A stretch of 64,000 nucleotides of DNA from Pseudomonas sp. RIT-PI-S. Its GTDB lineage: Bacteria; Pseudomonadota; Gammaproteobacteria; Pseudomonadales; Pseudomonadaceae. Of this stretch, positions 18,217 to 29,087 are shown piece after piece. Location of the stretch: the NCBI RefSeq assembly GCF_025642975.1, contig NZ_JANZKJ010000001.1:434001-498000 (forward strand), given 5' to 3'. The position numbers and the translations under genes are program-made. Positions within the stretch are counted from its first letter, which is position 1; every line of letters begins with the position of its first letter. Under the pieces are notes generated by a model that did no database searches, was not told where the DNA came from, and saw only the letters and a program-made list of their open reading frames with translations.

Positions 18217-19836
18217 TCACACGTACTTACGTTTTTCCGGCGCTGGGGGGAAATATTGGTACAGCCAGGTTTCGCTGAGCGTGCGGTCGCTGGTGCGGAT
18301 GAACAGGCGCATTTCCACCGGGTCCACGGCGTCGCTGCTCGGGTACCAGTCGAAGGTCACCCGGTAGCCCTTGATGTCGGGCAGCACCAGCACGTTGAAG
18401 TCTTGCACCTTGCCGGTGGACACCGTCACCACCGGTTCGATGCCAGTGCCTTCGGGTAGCCGATCCAGGCCGCCGCCGGTGAAGTCGATGGCGAAGCGCC
18501 GAGCCCATTTCTCTGGGTAGTGCTCGCCTGGCGCCCAGCCTTCCAGGAAGCCGCCCATCCCTGAGCGGGTGGCATGCACGCGCGCCAGTGGGGTGCCGGT
18601 CGGGGGCAGGGCGCTCCAGTAGAGCTTGTAGCCAAAGGCCAGGGTATCGCCGGCGGCCACGGGTTTTTTCGGTGACCAGAAGGCGACGATGTTGTCCAGG
18701 GTCTCGCCGGTGGTGGGAATTTCAAGCAAGTCGATAGAGCCCTCGCCCCACGCCGTAGTAGGTTCTACCCACAGGCTTGGGCGCTTGCTGTACCAGTCGA
18801 CGGTGTCTTGATAGCTGGTGAACTCGTGGTCCGTCTGCACCAGGCCAAAGCCTTTCGGGTCGGTGTCGGCGAAAGCATTGAACTGCAACTTGGCCGGGTT
18901 GTTCAGTGGGCGGCAGATCCACTCGCCGTTGCCTCGCCACATGGCCAGGCGGTCGGAGTCGTGAATCTCCGGGTGAATGGTGTCGCACATGCGCCGCTCG
19001 TGGGTGCCGCAGCTGAACATGCTGGTCATCGGGGCGATGCCCAGCTGCTTGATCGCGGTGCGGGCGGTCATCTGCATGTCGATGGCCATGACCACCTGCT
19101 CGGCCTGGCAATCGATATCGAAGCGGTACGCGCCCGTCGCGCTGGGCGACTCGAGCAGGGCATAGACCACGAAGCGGGTAGCGTCCTTGCTTGGGGTTTC
19201 GAACCAGAACTTGGTGAAGTCAGGGAATTCTTCCGGGTGCCCAGCGTAGGTGTCCACCGCCAGGCCACGGGCCGAGAGACCGTATTGCTTGGTCGAGTCC
19301 ACCGCGCGGAAGTAGCTGGCGCCAAGGAAGGACACGATGTCGTGCTGGTTGATTTCCGGGGCCTTGAACAGCTTGAAGCCGGAAAAGCCCAGGTCGCCCT
19401 TGAGCTGCTTCTGATCGACCTTGCTGTCGTTGTAGTTGAACAGCTCCGGGCGGAAGTGCACTTCCCGCGCCTGGCGGCTGGCGGTATCCACGCTGTACAT
19501 GCGTACCGGCGTGCGGAAGCCCATGCCCACGTGGAAGAACTGCACGTCCAGCTGGCCGTTGATGTCCTTCCAGAGGGAATGGTTGGCATCGTACTGAATG
19601 GCATTGAACTGCTGTGGCGTCATGCTCGCCAGCGTCGGCGGCAGTTGCTGCTTGCGGTCGGTGTAGGGCTGCGCGGCCAGTGCCTTGGCCTGAGCCTTGA
19701 GGCCTTCGAAGTCGAAATACTCGGCGTCGCCGTTGGCCGTCGCGGCCAGGGCCCGGGCCGAGAACAGCGTGCTCGACGATAGGCCGGTGTAGGCCGCCAG
19801 GGCCATGGAGGCTTTCAACAGACTTCTGCGGTGCAT
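18217..19836 (-). CDS. opgD: Periplasmic glucan biosynthesis protein OpgD (MdoD)
   Basis: Periplasmic protein controlling backbone structure of osmoregulated periplasmic glucans, homologous to OpgG. 539 residues with a twin-arginine type N-terminus ([20 protein letters not shown], cleavage after ALA near residue 32), which distinguishes OpgD from Sec-exported OpgG. The two-domain beta-sandwich body contains [30 protein letters not shown] and [10 protein letters not shown], all typical. The ATG at 19836 is chosen because AAAGGG precedes it; a TTG 6 bases upstream is possible. It stands alone on the minus strand. Confidence 0.9.
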   Translation of the reverse strand: MHRRSLLKASMALAAYTGLSSSTLFSARALAATANGDAEYFDFEGLKAQAKALAAQPYTDRKQQLPPTLASMTPQQFNAIQYDANHSLWKDINGQLDVQFFHVGMGFRTPVRMYSVDTASRQAREVHFRPELFNYNDSKVDQKQLKGDLGFSGFKLFKAPEINQHDIVSFLGASYFRAVDSTKQYGLSARGLAVDTYAGHPEEFPDFTKFWFETPSKDATRFVVYALLESPSATGAYRFDIDCQAEQVVMAIDMQMTARTAIKQLGIAPMTSMFSCGTHERRMCDTIHPEIHDSDRLAMWRGNGEWICRPLNNPAKLQFNAFADTDPKGFGLVQTDHEFTSYQDTVDWYSKRPSLWVEPTTAWGEGSIDLLEIPTTGETLDNIVAFWSPKKPVAAGDTLAFGYKLYWSALPPTGTPLARVHATRSGMGGFLEGWAPGEHYPEKWARRFAIDFTGGGLDRLPEGTGIEPVVTVSTGKVQDFNVLVLPDIKGYRVTFDWYPSSDAVDPVEMRLFIRTSDRTLSETWLYQYFPPAPEKRKYV

Positions 19837-19974
19837 AAGCAACCCTTTACTGGAAATTACGAACGTTAGCCAAGGAAGGGTACCGGACGCAATCGCAAAG
19901 GGGTCGAATGTGTCGCGGCTCTCCTTTGCTCCACGGGCTTTGTAGAGCGACGAAAGCCGCGATGGTTCACGAAC

Positions 19975-21399
19975 TCAATGTTTGAACATCACATGGCGAA
20001 TGACCGTGTAGTCCTCCAGGCCATACATGGACATGTCCTTCCCGTAGCCCGAATGCTTCTGCCCGCCGTGGGGCATTTCGCTCACCAGCATGAAGTGGGT
20101 GTTCACCCAGGTGCAGCCATATTGCAGCCGCGCGGCGAGGCGGTGGGCGCGGCCCAGGTCCTGGGTCCACACCGATGATGCCAGGCCGTAGTCCGAGTCA
20201 TTGGCCCACTCCAGCGCCTGCGCTTCGTCACTGAAGGGCGTGACCGTCACCACTGGGCCGAACACTTCCCGCCGAAGGATTTCATCGTCCTGCTGCACGT
20301 CGGCCAGCACCGTAGGCTCGAAGAAGAAGCCGTCGCCTTCGATCACCTTGCCGCCGGTCACCAGGCGGATGTGCGGCTGAGCAGCCGCGCGGGTGACGAA
20401 GCCGGCCACGCGGTCGCGCTGCTGCGCACTGATCAGCGGGCCCAGCTCGGTGTCCTCGGCGTCCTGCGGGCCATGGCGCAGGCTGCCCACGGCCTCCCCG
20501 AGTTTTTCAACGAAACGTTCATACACGCCTTGCTGGGCATACACCCGGCATGCAGCAGTGCAGTCCTGCCCGGCGTTATAGAAGCCGAAGGTGCGGATGC
20601 CTTCCACCGCGGCATCGATGTCGGCGTCGTCGAAGATGATCACCGGCGCCTTGCCGCCCAGCTCCATGTGCATGCGCTTGACCTGCGCCGCCGTGCTGGA
20701 AATGATCTGCGAGCCGGTGGCGATGGAGCCGGTGAGCGACACCATGCGTACCTTGGGATGCTCCACCAACGGCGCGCCCACGCTGGCGCCGCGGCCGAAC
20801 AACACATTGAGCACGCCGGCCGGGAAGATGCCTGCGGCCAGCTCCGCCAGCTTCAGCGCGGTGAGCGGGGTCAGCTCCGAAGGCTTGAGCACCACGGTAT
20901 TGCCCGCGGCCAGCGCCGGGGCGATTTTCCAGGCGACCATCATCAGCGGGTAGTTCCAGGGCGCGATGGAAGCAACCACCCCAACCGGATCGCGGCGGAT
21001 CATCGAGGTGTGCCCGGGCAGGTACTCGCCCGCGGCCGAGCCATTGAGGCAGCGCGCGGCGCCGGCGAAGAAGCGGAACACATCGGCAATGGCTGGGAGC
21101 TCGTCATTGCGCGCCGCCGTCAATGGCTTCCCGCAATTGGCCGACTCCAACCGCGCCAGCTCATCGGCGTGGGCGTCGATGGCGTCGGCCAGCTTGAGCA
21201 GCGCCAGCGCGCGGTCTTTCGGAGGCATTTGCGCCCAGCCGTCGAAAGCGGCATCGGCGGCGCGCACGGCGGCATCCACCTGGGCCTCGCTGGCTTCGGC
21301 GATCTCTGCCAGAACGCTGCCCCGGGCGGGGTCCAGTACCGGCTGCGGCGCCCCTTCACCCGCGACCAGTTGGCCATTGATCAGCAGTTGAGTTTGCAT
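19975..21399 (-). CDS. patD: Gamma-aminobutyraldehyde dehydrogenase (PatD/YdcW-like), copy 1
   Basis: NAD-dependent oxidation of 4-aminobutanal, from putrescine, to GABA. 474 residues, the same length as E. coli PatD. Catalytic features: [21 protein letters not shown] (general base Glu) and [13 protein letters not shown] (nucleophile Cys). The ATG at 21399 gives [12 protein letters not shown]; an in-frame start 7 codons upstream is weaker. It is the last gene of a minus-strand cluster with a YdcSTUV-like importer, the same order as ydcSTUV-patD in E. coli. A close paralogue opens the cluster. Confidence 0.88.
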   Translation of the reverse strand: MQTQLLINGQLVAGEGAPQPVLDPARGSVLAEIAEASEAQVDAAVRAADAAFDGWAQMPPKDRALALLKLADAIDAHADELARLESANCGKPLTAARNDELPAIADVFRFFAGAARCLNGSAAGEYLPGHTSMIRRDPVGVVASIAPWNYPLMMVAWKIAPALAAGNTVVLKPSELTPLTALKLAELAAGIFPAGVLNVLFGRGASVGAPLVEHPKVRMVSLTGSIATGSQIISSTAAQVKRMHMELGGKAPVIIFDDADIDAAVEGIRTFGFYNAGQDCTAACRVYAQQGVYERFVEKLGEAVGSLRHGPQDAEDTELGPLISAQQRDRVAGFVTRAAAQPHIRLVTGGKVIEGDGFFFEPTVLADVQQDDEILRREVFGPVVTVTPFSDEAQALEWANDSDYGLASSVWTQDLGRAHRLAARLQYGCTWVNTHFMLVSEMPHGGQKHSGYGKDMSMYGLEDYTVIRHVMFKH

Positions 21400-21416
21400 G
21401 GTGCGATCTCCTTGGG

Positions 21417-22212
<796 letters not shown>

Positions 22213-22223
<11 letters not shown>

Positions 22224-23154
22224 CGAAGGCTCCCAGGCGGCGGACGACAGACAGGTAAACCGCGATCAGCACGATAGGCACCAAGGTGAACGCGGCGGCC
22301 ATGGGCAAATTACCGATGGCGCCTTGCTGGGCATACACCATGCTGCCGATGAAGTACCCAGGCGGGCCCACCAGCTGGGGGACGATAAAATCTCCCAGGG
22401 TGAGCGAGAAGGTGAAGATCGACCCGGCCGCGATACCGGGTATCGACAGCGGCAGCACCACCTGCAAAAAGGTTTGCCGCGGGCTCGCGCCCAAGTCGGC
22501 GGACGCTTGCAGCAATGACGGCGGCAGCCGTTCAAGAGCTGCCTGGATCGGCAGGATCATGAACGGCAACCAGATGTACACGAACACCAGAAAACGCCCC
22601 AGGTGTGAGGTCGACAGGGTACTGCCGCCCACCCCGGGTACCTCCATCAGCCAGGCCAGCGCACCCGCCAGCCCCAGATGCTGCACGAACCACTGGACCA
22701 CGCCGCCCTTGGCCAGCAGCAGCGTCCAGGCATAGGCCTTGACGATGTAGCTGGCCCACATCGGCAGCATCACTGCGATGTAGAAGAACGCCTTGGTCCG
22801 CCCGCTGGTGTAGCGCGCCATGTAATAGGCAATGGGGAACGCCACCACCGCGCTGGCGATGGATACGGCAACCGCCATGCCCAGGGTGCGCAGGATGATG
22901 TCCAGGTTCGCCGGCACGAACAGCGCTTGCAGGTTGGCCACGGTCAGGTCTGGCGTGACCGTCATGCTGAAGTCGTCGAAGGTATACAGGCCCTGCCACA
23001 GCAGGTTGAGCAGGCTGCCCAGGTAGACCACCCCGAACCACAGCAGTGGCGGCACCAGCAGCAGCGCCAGGTACAGGCTGGGGCGGCGATACAATAGGTC
23101 GGCCAGCCGCCGCAGTGGCGGCGCCGTGATGCGGGCTTCGAAGGTTGCGGCCAT
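22213..23154 (-). CDS. ABC transporter permease, spermidine/putrescine type (YdcU/PotB-like)
   Basis: Inner-membrane permease of 313 residues, six predicted helices, with the EAA loop [20 protein letters not shown]. The start at 23154 gives [16 protein letters not shown]; the frame is open 15 codons further upstream but that part lies inside the ATPase gene. Two bases separate it from the ATPase stop. Confidence 0.9.
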
Positions 23155-23156
23155 GC

Positions 23157-24179
23157 TCACACCTCGTCCAGCAGCGGGACCATCGCCCCGCGCGGCCAAC
23201 TGAGGGTCAGGCGCTGGCCTGGCTGAAGCGCCAACGCCTCCGGCTGCCAGTTGTGGTTGGCCTGGCTCACGCTGATCGACTGGCCGTTGCCCAGGCGCGC
23301 TTCGTAACGCGTCGCGCTGCCTTGGTACTGGATGTCCTGCAGGATGCCTTCCAGGCTGACCTCATCCGCCGCCTTGGGCAGGCCGAGGCGGATGTGCTCC
23401 GGGCGGATGGAAAACGCCCCGGGCACGCCCCGCAGTTGCGCCGCCAGGTCGCCGCGCAGCACATTGGACGTGCCCACGAACTCCGCGACGAATGCCGTCG
23501 CCGGCTTCATATACAGGTTGCGCGGGCTATCACACTGCTCGATGCGGCCTTTGTTGAATACCGCCACCCGGTCGCTCATCGACAGCGCCTCGGTCTGGTC
23601 GTGGGTCACGAACACAAAGGTGATGCCCAGCTGGCGCTGGAGCTTTTTCAGTTCGCTTTGCATTTGTTCGCGCAGTTTCAGATCCAGCGCGCCGAGCGGC
23701 TCATCCAGCAGCAGCACCCGCGGGCGGTTCACCAGTGCCCGTGCCAACGCTACCCGCTGCCGCTGCCCACCGGAAAGTTGCGCCGGCTTGCGCTCGCCGA
23801 AGCCGGCCAGCGCGACCATGGCCAGTGCTTCCTCCGCGCGGCCCAGGCGCTCACCCTTGCCGACGCCCTTGACCTTCAGGCCGTAGGCCACGTTGTCGCG
23901 CACGTTCATGTGCGGGAACAGGGCGTAATCCTGAAACACCGTATTCACATCGCGGCGGTAGGGCGGCAGGCCCGCGGCCTCTACCCCATGGATGCGGATC
24001 GAGCCAGCGCTAGGCTGCTCGAAGCCTGCGATCAGCCGCAGGCAGGTGGTCTTGCCCGAGCCGGAGGGGCCGAGCATGGAAAAAAACTCGCCATCGCGGA
24101 TGTCGATCGACACCCGGTCCACGGCCTTGACCTCGCCGAACAGGCGAGACACTTCGGTAAATTGCACAGCAGCGGTCAT
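23157..24179 (-). CDS. ABC transporter ATP-binding protein, spermidine/putrescine type (YdcT/PotA-like)
   Basis: Cytoplasmic ATPase of 340 residues powering the importer. Walker A is GPSGSGKTTC, the signature is LSGGQRQRVALAR, Walker B is VLLLDEP, and the switch His is in VFVTHDQTEAL. A C-terminal TOBE domain follows (RPEHIRLGLP). The ATG at 24179 gives MTAAVQFTEVSRLFG; upstream open frame is non-family. A 109-base gap with a REP hairpin separates it from the binding-protein gene. Confidence 0.92.
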   Translation of the reverse strand: MTAAVQFTEVSRLFGEVKAVDRVSIDIRDGEFFSMLGPSGSGKTTCLRLIAGFEQPSAGSIRIHGVEAAGLPPYRRDVNTVFQDYALFPHMNVRDNVAYGLKVKGVGKGERLGRAEEALAMVALAGFGERKPAQLSGGQRQRVALARALVNRPRVLLLDEPLGALDLKLREQMQSELKKLQRQLGITFVFVTHDQTEALSMSDRVAVFNKGRIEQCDSPRNLYMKPATAFVAEFVGTSNVLRGDLAAQLRGVPGAFSIRPEHIRLGLPKAADEVSLEGILQDIQYQGSATRYEARLGNGQSISVSQANHNWQPEALALQPGQRLTLSWPRGAMVPLLDEV

Positions 24180-24214
24180 GGTTTGGCCTTCAATGCCGTT
24201 GGGGTATTGCACCG

Positions 24215-24246
24215 GGTGGGTTCGCGGGCTTCGCCCGCTCCCACAG
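24215..24246. repeat. REP hairpin between binding-protein and ATPase genes
   Basis: GTGGGTTCGCGGGC and GCCCGCTCCCAC form a hairpin with a TTC loop and a small internal asymmetry. A further half-element (TTGTAGGGGGAGC, 24257-24269) lies next to it. In malE-malF of E. coli a REP in the same position stabilises the upstream binding-protein message; a similar role here is inference. Confidence 0.7.
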
Positions 24247-24288
24247 TGCCCGGCTTTTGTAGGGGGAGCTGGCGAAGCCTTCGAGCCT

Positions 24289-25440
24289 CTATCGCCCGCC
24301 CATGATCGCGATGTAGTCCTGCGTCCAGCGGCTATAGGGCACGAACTTGCCGCCTTCGGCCTGCGGGGTCTTCCAGAAGGCGATCTTGTCGAACAGGTCG
24401 AAGCCATTAGTGGCGCAACCCTCGGCCCCTAGCAGCTCGCTGGCCTTGCAGCCTTCTGGCACCGCCGGCAGCGAACCGAACCAGGCGGCCACGTCGCCTT
24501 GCACCTTCGGTTGCAGGGACCAGTCCATCCACTTGTAGGCGCAGTTGGGGTGTTTGGCGTCGGCATGCAGCATGGTGGTGTCCGCCCACCCCGTAGCGCC
24601 TTCCTTCGGCACCGTGGAAGCCACCGGCTGGTTATCGGTCTTCAGCCCGTTAACCATGTAGCCCCACGAGCTGGTCGCGGCCACGCCTTCGTTCTTCACG
24701 TCGCTCATCTGCACGGTCGCGTCATGCCAGTAGCGGTGGATCAGCGGCTTCTGCTGGCGCAGCAGGTCGAGCACCGCCTTGTATTGAGCCTCGGTCAGCT
24801 GGTACGGGTCCTTGATGCCCAGCTCCGGCTTGCTGCCCTTGAGGTACAGCGCCGCGTCGGCGATGTAGATCGGCCCGTCATAGGCTTGCACCCGGCCCTT
24901 GTTCGGCTTGCCGTCGGGGAAGTTCTGTGGCTCGAACAGCACGCCCCAGCTGGTGGGCGCAGTCTTGAACACCTCGGTGTTGTACAGCAGCACGTTCGGG
25001 CCCCACTGGTAAGGGGTGCCGTACACCTGCTTGTTGACCACGAACCAGTCGCCGCCGGCCAGGCGCGGGTCCACGTTCTTCCAGTTGGGAATCAGCGCGG
25101 TATTGATCGGCTGCACCCGCTTGCCCGCGATCAGCCGCAGCGAGGCGTCGCCGGATGCGGTGACCAGGTCGTAGCCCCCCTTGGCCATGAGGCTGACCAT
25201 TTCGTCCGAGGTAGCGGCGGTTTTCACCTCGACCTTGCAGCCGGTTTCCTTTTCGAAACCAGTGACCCAGTCATAGCTCTTGTCGCTCTCGCCGCGCTCG
25301 ATGTAGCCGGGCCAGGCGATGATATCCAGGTGCCCTTCACCGGCGCCGAGGGCCTGGGGCAAGTCGGCAGCCTGGATGCCGGCGGTGGCCAGCATGGCGG
25401 TGGTCAGTGCGCTGAGTAACGCGATCTTGGGGGCGGACAT
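24289..25440 (-). CDS. ABC transporter substrate-binding protein (YdcS-like, polyamine type)
   Basis: Periplasmic binding protein of 383 residues with a Sec signal peptide ending about residue 24 (MLATAGIQA-ADLP). The body follows the PotD/YdcS pattern (LDIIAWPGYIERG ... GYDLVTASGDASLR ... QWGPNVLLYN ... VAATSSWGYMVNGL). Its aldehyde dehydrogenase neighbours suggest putrescine or another diamine as ligand, which is inference. It lies 94 bases after the paralogous dehydrogenase gene. Confidence 0.88.
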   Translation of the reverse strand: MSAPKIALLSALTTAMLATAGIQAADLPQALGAGEGHLDIIAWPGYIERGESDKSYDWVTGFEKETGCKVEVKTAATSDEMVSLMAKGGYDLVTASGDASLRLIAGKRVQPINTALIPNWKNVDPRLAGGDWFVVNKQVYGTPYQWGPNVLLYNTEVFKTAPTSWGVLFEPQNFPDGKPNKGRVQAYDGPIYIADAALYLKGSKPELGIKDPYQLTEAQYKAVLDLLRQQKPLIHRYWHDATVQMSDVKNEGVAATSSWGYMVNGLKTDNQPVASTVPKEGATGWADTTMLHADAKHPNCAYKWMDWSLQPKVQGDVAAWFGSLPAVPEGCKASELLGAEGCATNGFDLFDKIAFWKTPQAEGGKFVPYSRWTQDYIAIMGGR

Positions 25441-25534
25441 GTGATTCCCTCTTCTTCAAATTATCGTCGGGGCAGTGGCAAGCAGGTGCAGCGTTGATCT
25501 TGATTATTGGAGTGGGCAGCCGCTAACGCCGGGG

Positions 25535-27001
25535 TCAGCTCAATACCTCGCGGTGCCGCGCCATGATGTGGCGCACCACGCTGTAGTCTTGCAACGAATC
25601 GCTGGACAGGTCCTTGCCGTAGCCGGAGCGCTTGAGGCCGCCATGGGGCATCTCGCTGGCGAGCATGAAGTGGCTGTTGATCCAGGTGCAGCCGTATTGC
25701 AGCCGCGAGGCGAATTGCATGGCTTTGTCCAGGTCGCGCGTCCATACCGACGACGCCAGGCCATATTCGGATTCGTTTGCCCAGGCCAGCGCCTGGCTTG
25801 GCTCATCGAACCGGGTCACTGTGACCACTGGGCCGAACACTTCTCGTTGCACGATCTCGTCCTGCTGGCGGCAGCCGGCCAACAGGGTAGGTTGGTAGAA
25901 AAAGCCCGGCCCGGAATGCGCCGCGGCGCCGGTGATGCGCTCGATGTGAGGCTGGCTGAGGGCACGCTGCACGAAGCTGGCCACGCGATCCCGCTGGCGG
26001 GCGCTGATCAACGGGCCGAGTTCGTTGTCCTGGTCGCGCTTGCCAGCAAAGCGCAGGCTGGCGACGGCGCTGCCCAGCTCGGCCACCAGCCGATCATGTA
26101 TGCCGGCCTGGGCATAGATACGGCACGCGGCAGTGCAATCCTGGCCGGCGTTGTAATAGCCATAGGTGCGCACCCCTTCGACCACCGCCTCCAGATCAGC
26201 ATCGTCGCAGACGATAACCGGCGCCTTGCCGCCCAGTTCCAAGTGGGTGCGTTTGAGCGTTCTGGCGGCCGCCTGGAGGATCTTCTGCCCAGTGACCGTA
26301 TCGCCGGTGAGCGACACCATGCGCACCCGCGGGTCGCTCACCAGCTGGCCGCCCACCCCCTCACCGCCGCCACACACCACGTTGAGCACGCCGGCAGGCA
26401 GCAGCTCCGCCAGGCTGGGCACCAGCGCCAGGATGGACAGCGGCGTGTGCTCGGACGGCTTGAACACCACGGTGTTGCCGGCCGCCAGTGCAGGCGCCAG
26501 CTTCCAGGCGGCCATCATCAGCGGGTAGTTCCAGGGCGCGATGGACGCCACCACCCCGACCGGATCCCGGCGCACCATGCTGGTGTACCCGGGCAGGTAT
26601 TCGCCGGCCAACTGGCCAGTCTGGCAGCGCACGGCGCCGGCGAAGAAACGGAACACGTCGATGCAGGCGGTGAGGTCATCCTGACGAGCGAGATGCAAAG
26701 GCTTGCCGCAGTTCAACGCCTCGATATGCGCCAGCTCATCAGCCTGCCGCTCGATGCTGTCAGCGATGGCCAGCAGGCGAGCGGCGCGCTGTTGAGGGGT
26801 TGTGCGCGACCAACTGGCGAAGGCGTTGTTGGCAGCGGCGATGGCGGCCTCTACCTGGCCTGCGCTGGCCTCGGCCACTTGCGCCAACGGCTCGCCGTTA
26901 CGAGGGTCGATGATAGTTTCCAGCGGGCCCTGGCCTACTTCGGGCCGGCCGTCGATCAGCAGGGCGGTGCGCAGCGGCTCGGGCAAGGCGGACAGCGGCA
27001 T
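25535..27001 (-). CDS. Aldehyde dehydrogenase, gamma-aminobutyraldehyde dehydrogenase-like, copy 2
   Basis: NAD(P)-dependent aldehyde dehydrogenase of 488 residues, a clear paralogue of the 19975-21399 enzyme. Shared segments include [22 protein letters not shown] and [13 protein letters not shown] (nucleophile Cys). It differs by a short N-terminal extension and many conservative changes, so substrate range may differ, for example for longer amino-aldehydes. It is the first gene of the transport cluster and is preceded by a LysR gene and a perfect palindrome at 27072-27090. Confidence 0.87.
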   Translation of the reverse strand: MPLSALPEPLRTALLIDGRPEVGQGPLETIIDPRNGEPLAQVAEASAGQVEAAIAAANNAFASWSRTTPQQRAARLLAIADSIERQADELAHIEALNCGKPLHLARQDDLTACIDVFRFFAGAVRCQTGQLAGEYLPGYTSMVRRDPVGVVASIAPWNYPLMMAAWKLAPALAAGNTVVFKPSEHTPLSILALVPSLAELLPAGVLNVVCGGGEGVGGQLVSDPRVRMVSLTGDTVTGQKILQAAARTLKRTHLELGGKAPVIVCDDADLEAVVEGVRTYGYYNAGQDCTAACRIYAQAGIHDRLVAELGSAVASLRFAGKRDQDNELGPLISARQRDRVASFVQRALSQPHIERITGAAAHSGPGFFYQPTLLAGCRQQDEIVQREVFGPVVTVTRFDEPSQALAWANESEYGLASSVWTRDLDKAMQFASRLQYGCTWINSHFMLASEMPHGGLKRSGYGKDLSSDSLQDYSVVRHIMARHREVLS

Positions 27002-27071
27002 ACGCGAAGTCTCTGGCGGGCGTGGTGGCTAGAGACTAGTGGGGCGCTTCGTTGGCTAACAAATACCTAAT

Positions 27072-27090
27072 ATCGAATGCGGCATTCGAT
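27072..27090. promoter_or_regulatory. Perfect 9+1+9 palindrome upstream of the aldehyde dehydrogenase gene
   Basis: ATCGAATGC-G-GCATTCGAT is an exact inverted repeat, 71-89 bases before the dehydrogenase start and touching the stop codon of the upstream LysR gene. Position and symmetry suggest an operator. The centred T-N11-A pattern of LysR boxes is not present, so the binding protein is unknown. Confidence 0.5.
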
Positions 27091-27998
27091 TAAACCGAAT
27101 GCTTGCGCGCGTGCTGTTCCCGGGCAACCGTGAGAAAGGGGTCTACCAGCACCGGGCGCGCGCTGCCTCGGCGCCAGGCCAGGCCCACATCCAGCGTGCG
27201 GGTCAGGTCGACCACGCTGCGTGCCTCGATAATGTCCCCCTCCAGCGACCACGGTCGATAGGTCATGTCTGGCTGGATCGACAACCCCAGCCCTGCGGCG
27301 ACCAGGCTCCGCACTGCTTCGGTGCTAGCGCTGCGCAAGCTGATGCAAGGGCGCAGCCCGGCCCCGGCCCAGATGCGCTGGGCGTTGCGGTCCATCTCAT
27401 CGACGTTCAGCTCGATCAACGGCTCGCTGGCGACATCGGCCAGGGATATGTCATCGCGCTCCAACAAGGGGTGCTGCGCGGGCAGCCACAGGCGGTGGGG
27501 CGAATGAGTGAGCACTTCGGTTTGCAGCGCATGACGGTCTTCCAGGTTGGAAAGGATCAACACGCCGACGTCGATTTCTCCGTTGAGCAGCAGGTGCTCG
27601 ATGTACGGGCGCTCGTCTTCCATCACCCGGATGACCACGTTGGGGTAGGCGCGCTGAAAACGCGTCAGCAGGTTAGCCAGGTAATACCCGGCCACCAGGC
27701 TGGTGACCCCGATGGTCAGGGTGCCGCTGATCTGCTCGGTGCTCTGTTGCAGGCTGCGCTTGGCGTTGTCCACCGTGGCCAGGATCAAATGCGCCTGGCG
27801 CAGGAACTGGTGGCCCTGGTGGGTCAGGCTCATGCCTTTGGCGTGGCGGTTGAACAGCGTAACGCCAATTTCTTCCTCCAGTTGCTGGATCGCCCCGGTC
27901 AATGTGGATTGGGAAATGAACACGGCCTGGGCGGCGGCGGAGATCGACCCGGTTTCGGCGACCGCGATGAAGTGGCGAATCTGGCGAAGGGTCATCAT
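27090..27998 (-). CDS. LysR family transcriptional regulator
   Basis: DNA-binding regulator of 302 residues. The N-terminal winged HTH reads FIAVAETGSISAAAQAVFISQSTLTGAIQQ, followed by a LysR effector domain (GTLTIGVTSLVAGYYLANLL ... GLGLSIQPDM). It lies upstream of the aldehyde dehydrogenase and transporter genes on the same strand, 88 bases away, and is the best candidate for their regulator. Two adjacent ATG codons compete as start. No strong ribosome site is visible. Confidence 0.88.
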   Translation of the reverse strand: MMTLRQIRHFIAVAETGSISAAAQAVFISQSTLTGAIQQLEEEIGVTLFNRHAKGMSLTHQGHQFLRQAHLILATVDNAKRSLQQSTEQISGTLTIGVTSLVAGYYLANLLTRFQRAYPNVVIRVMEDERPYIEHLLLNGEIDVGVLILSNLEDRHALQTEVLTHSPHRLWLPAQHPLLERDDISLADVASEPLIELNVDEMDRNAQRIWAGAGLRPCISLRSASTEAVRSLVAAGLGLSIQPDMTYRPWSLEGDIIEARSVVDLTRTLDVGLAWRRGSARPVLVDPFLTVAREQHARKHSV

Positions 27999-28073
27999 CG
28001 GCGTGTTCGCTATCTGCTGAAGGCGAGTGGGTAGCTGTTATATCGGAAAAAGCGAACCCTGTAGAGCGCCGCT

Positions 28074-28982
28074 TCAAAGGATGCCGAGGCCTCGAAGCGC
28101 CTGTTCCACCTGCTCGATGAAGGCATGGATCTTACGGGTGGCGCGCCTGTGGCTGGGGTAAACGGCCAGGATGCGCAGCCCGAAGGCGTCCGGGTCGAAA
28201 TAATAGTCATCGAGCACGCTGCACAGCTGGCCGCTGCTCAGGTAGGGCTGCGCGCCCCAAAGGGGGAAGGGCAGCAGCCCGTGCCCCTTGAGGCAGGCAG
28301 CTACCAGGAGGTCATGGTTGTCACTAACCAGGCGCCCGCAGCCGGGCGTGGAATAGCGCTGGCCATCACGCTCCAGCCACCAACGGGTGTCCAACGCAGG
28401 ATGCCGATAATTCAAGCGGTCATGCGCGGCCAGGTCCGCGGGGCGCTCGGGGCGGCCGCGTCGAGCCAGGTAACCGGCGCTGGCGCAGATCACTATCCGA
28501 TTGTGCGCCAATGGCCGGGCGATCAGGCCCGGAAGGTCGCAGTGGCCGAGGCGCAGGGCGAGGTCATAGCGGCCGTCGAGCAGGTCTACGTAAGCGTCGC
28601 TCAAGTCGACCTGCAAGCGCATGTTTGGGTGCGCATCGAGGAAACTCGTGCACACCTCGTTGAGAAAGGCGGCCCCGAACGCCACCGGCGCGGTAACCCG
28701 CAAGGTACCGCGCATGCTCTGCTGCAGTTGGCCGATTTCCTCGTGAATCTCGTGCATGCGCGAAAGCACTTCACGGGCGCGCTCAAGGTACAAATGGCCG
28801 GCTTCGGTCAGCGCCATGCTGCGCGTGGTGCGCTCGAACAGCCGAGTGCCCAGGGTGGCTTCCAGCTGGCCGATGGCCTTGGTCACCGCCGAGGGGCTTT
28901 TGCTCAGTTGCTCGGCGGCCCGGCTGAAGCTGCCGGTTTCGGCACAGGCCACGAACAGGTTGAGGCCGCTTAGCTTGTCCAT
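28074..28982 (-). CDS. LysR family transcriptional regulator (divergent from amidohydrolase)
   Basis: 302-residue LysR protein of the AaeR/DmlR-like subgroup: HTH LFVACAETGSFSRAAEQLS, then MALTEAGHLYLERAREVL and the effector domain (GTLRVTAPVAFGAAFL). It is transcribed away from the amidohydrolase gene across 105 bases containing a perfect 13-bp palindrome, the classical layout for a LysR regulator and its target. It is not closely similar to the LysR protein encoded next to it. Confidence 0.9.
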   Translation of the reverse strand: MDKLSGLNLFVACAETGSFSRAAEQLSKSPSAVTKAIGQLEATLGTRLFERTTRSMALTEAGHLYLERAREVLSRMHEIHEEIGQLQQSMRGTLRVTAPVAFGAAFLNEVCTSFLDAHPNMRLQVDLSDAYVDLLDGRYDLALRLGHCDLPGLIARPLAHNRIVICASAGYLARRGRPERPADLAAHDRLNYRHPALDTRWWLERDGQRYSTPGCGRLVSDNHDLLVAACLKGHGLLPFPLWGAQPYLSSGQLCSVLDDYYFDPDAFGLRILAVYPSHRRATRKIHAFIEQVEQALRGLGIL

Positions 28983-28998
28983 ATTCTTTCTCTTTTTT

Positions 28999-29011
28999 CA
29001 CAAGTCTTGTG
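28999..29011. promoter_or_regulatory. Perfect palindrome CACAAG-T-CTTGTG in the LysR/amidohydrolase intergenic region
   Basis: An exact 6+1+6 inverted repeat lies 17 bases upstream of the LysR start and 77 upstream of the amidohydrolase start. This is a plausible site for autoregulation by the LysR protein. The ends are C and G, not the T and A of the usual T-N11-A box. Confidence 0.5.
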
Positions 29012-29087
29012 CTCCCGCTCGGCTTCCAGTGCACCGATCAGCCCCCGTAGCCTCTGGCCAACACCCATAACAAGAAAGGAGAAAGCC

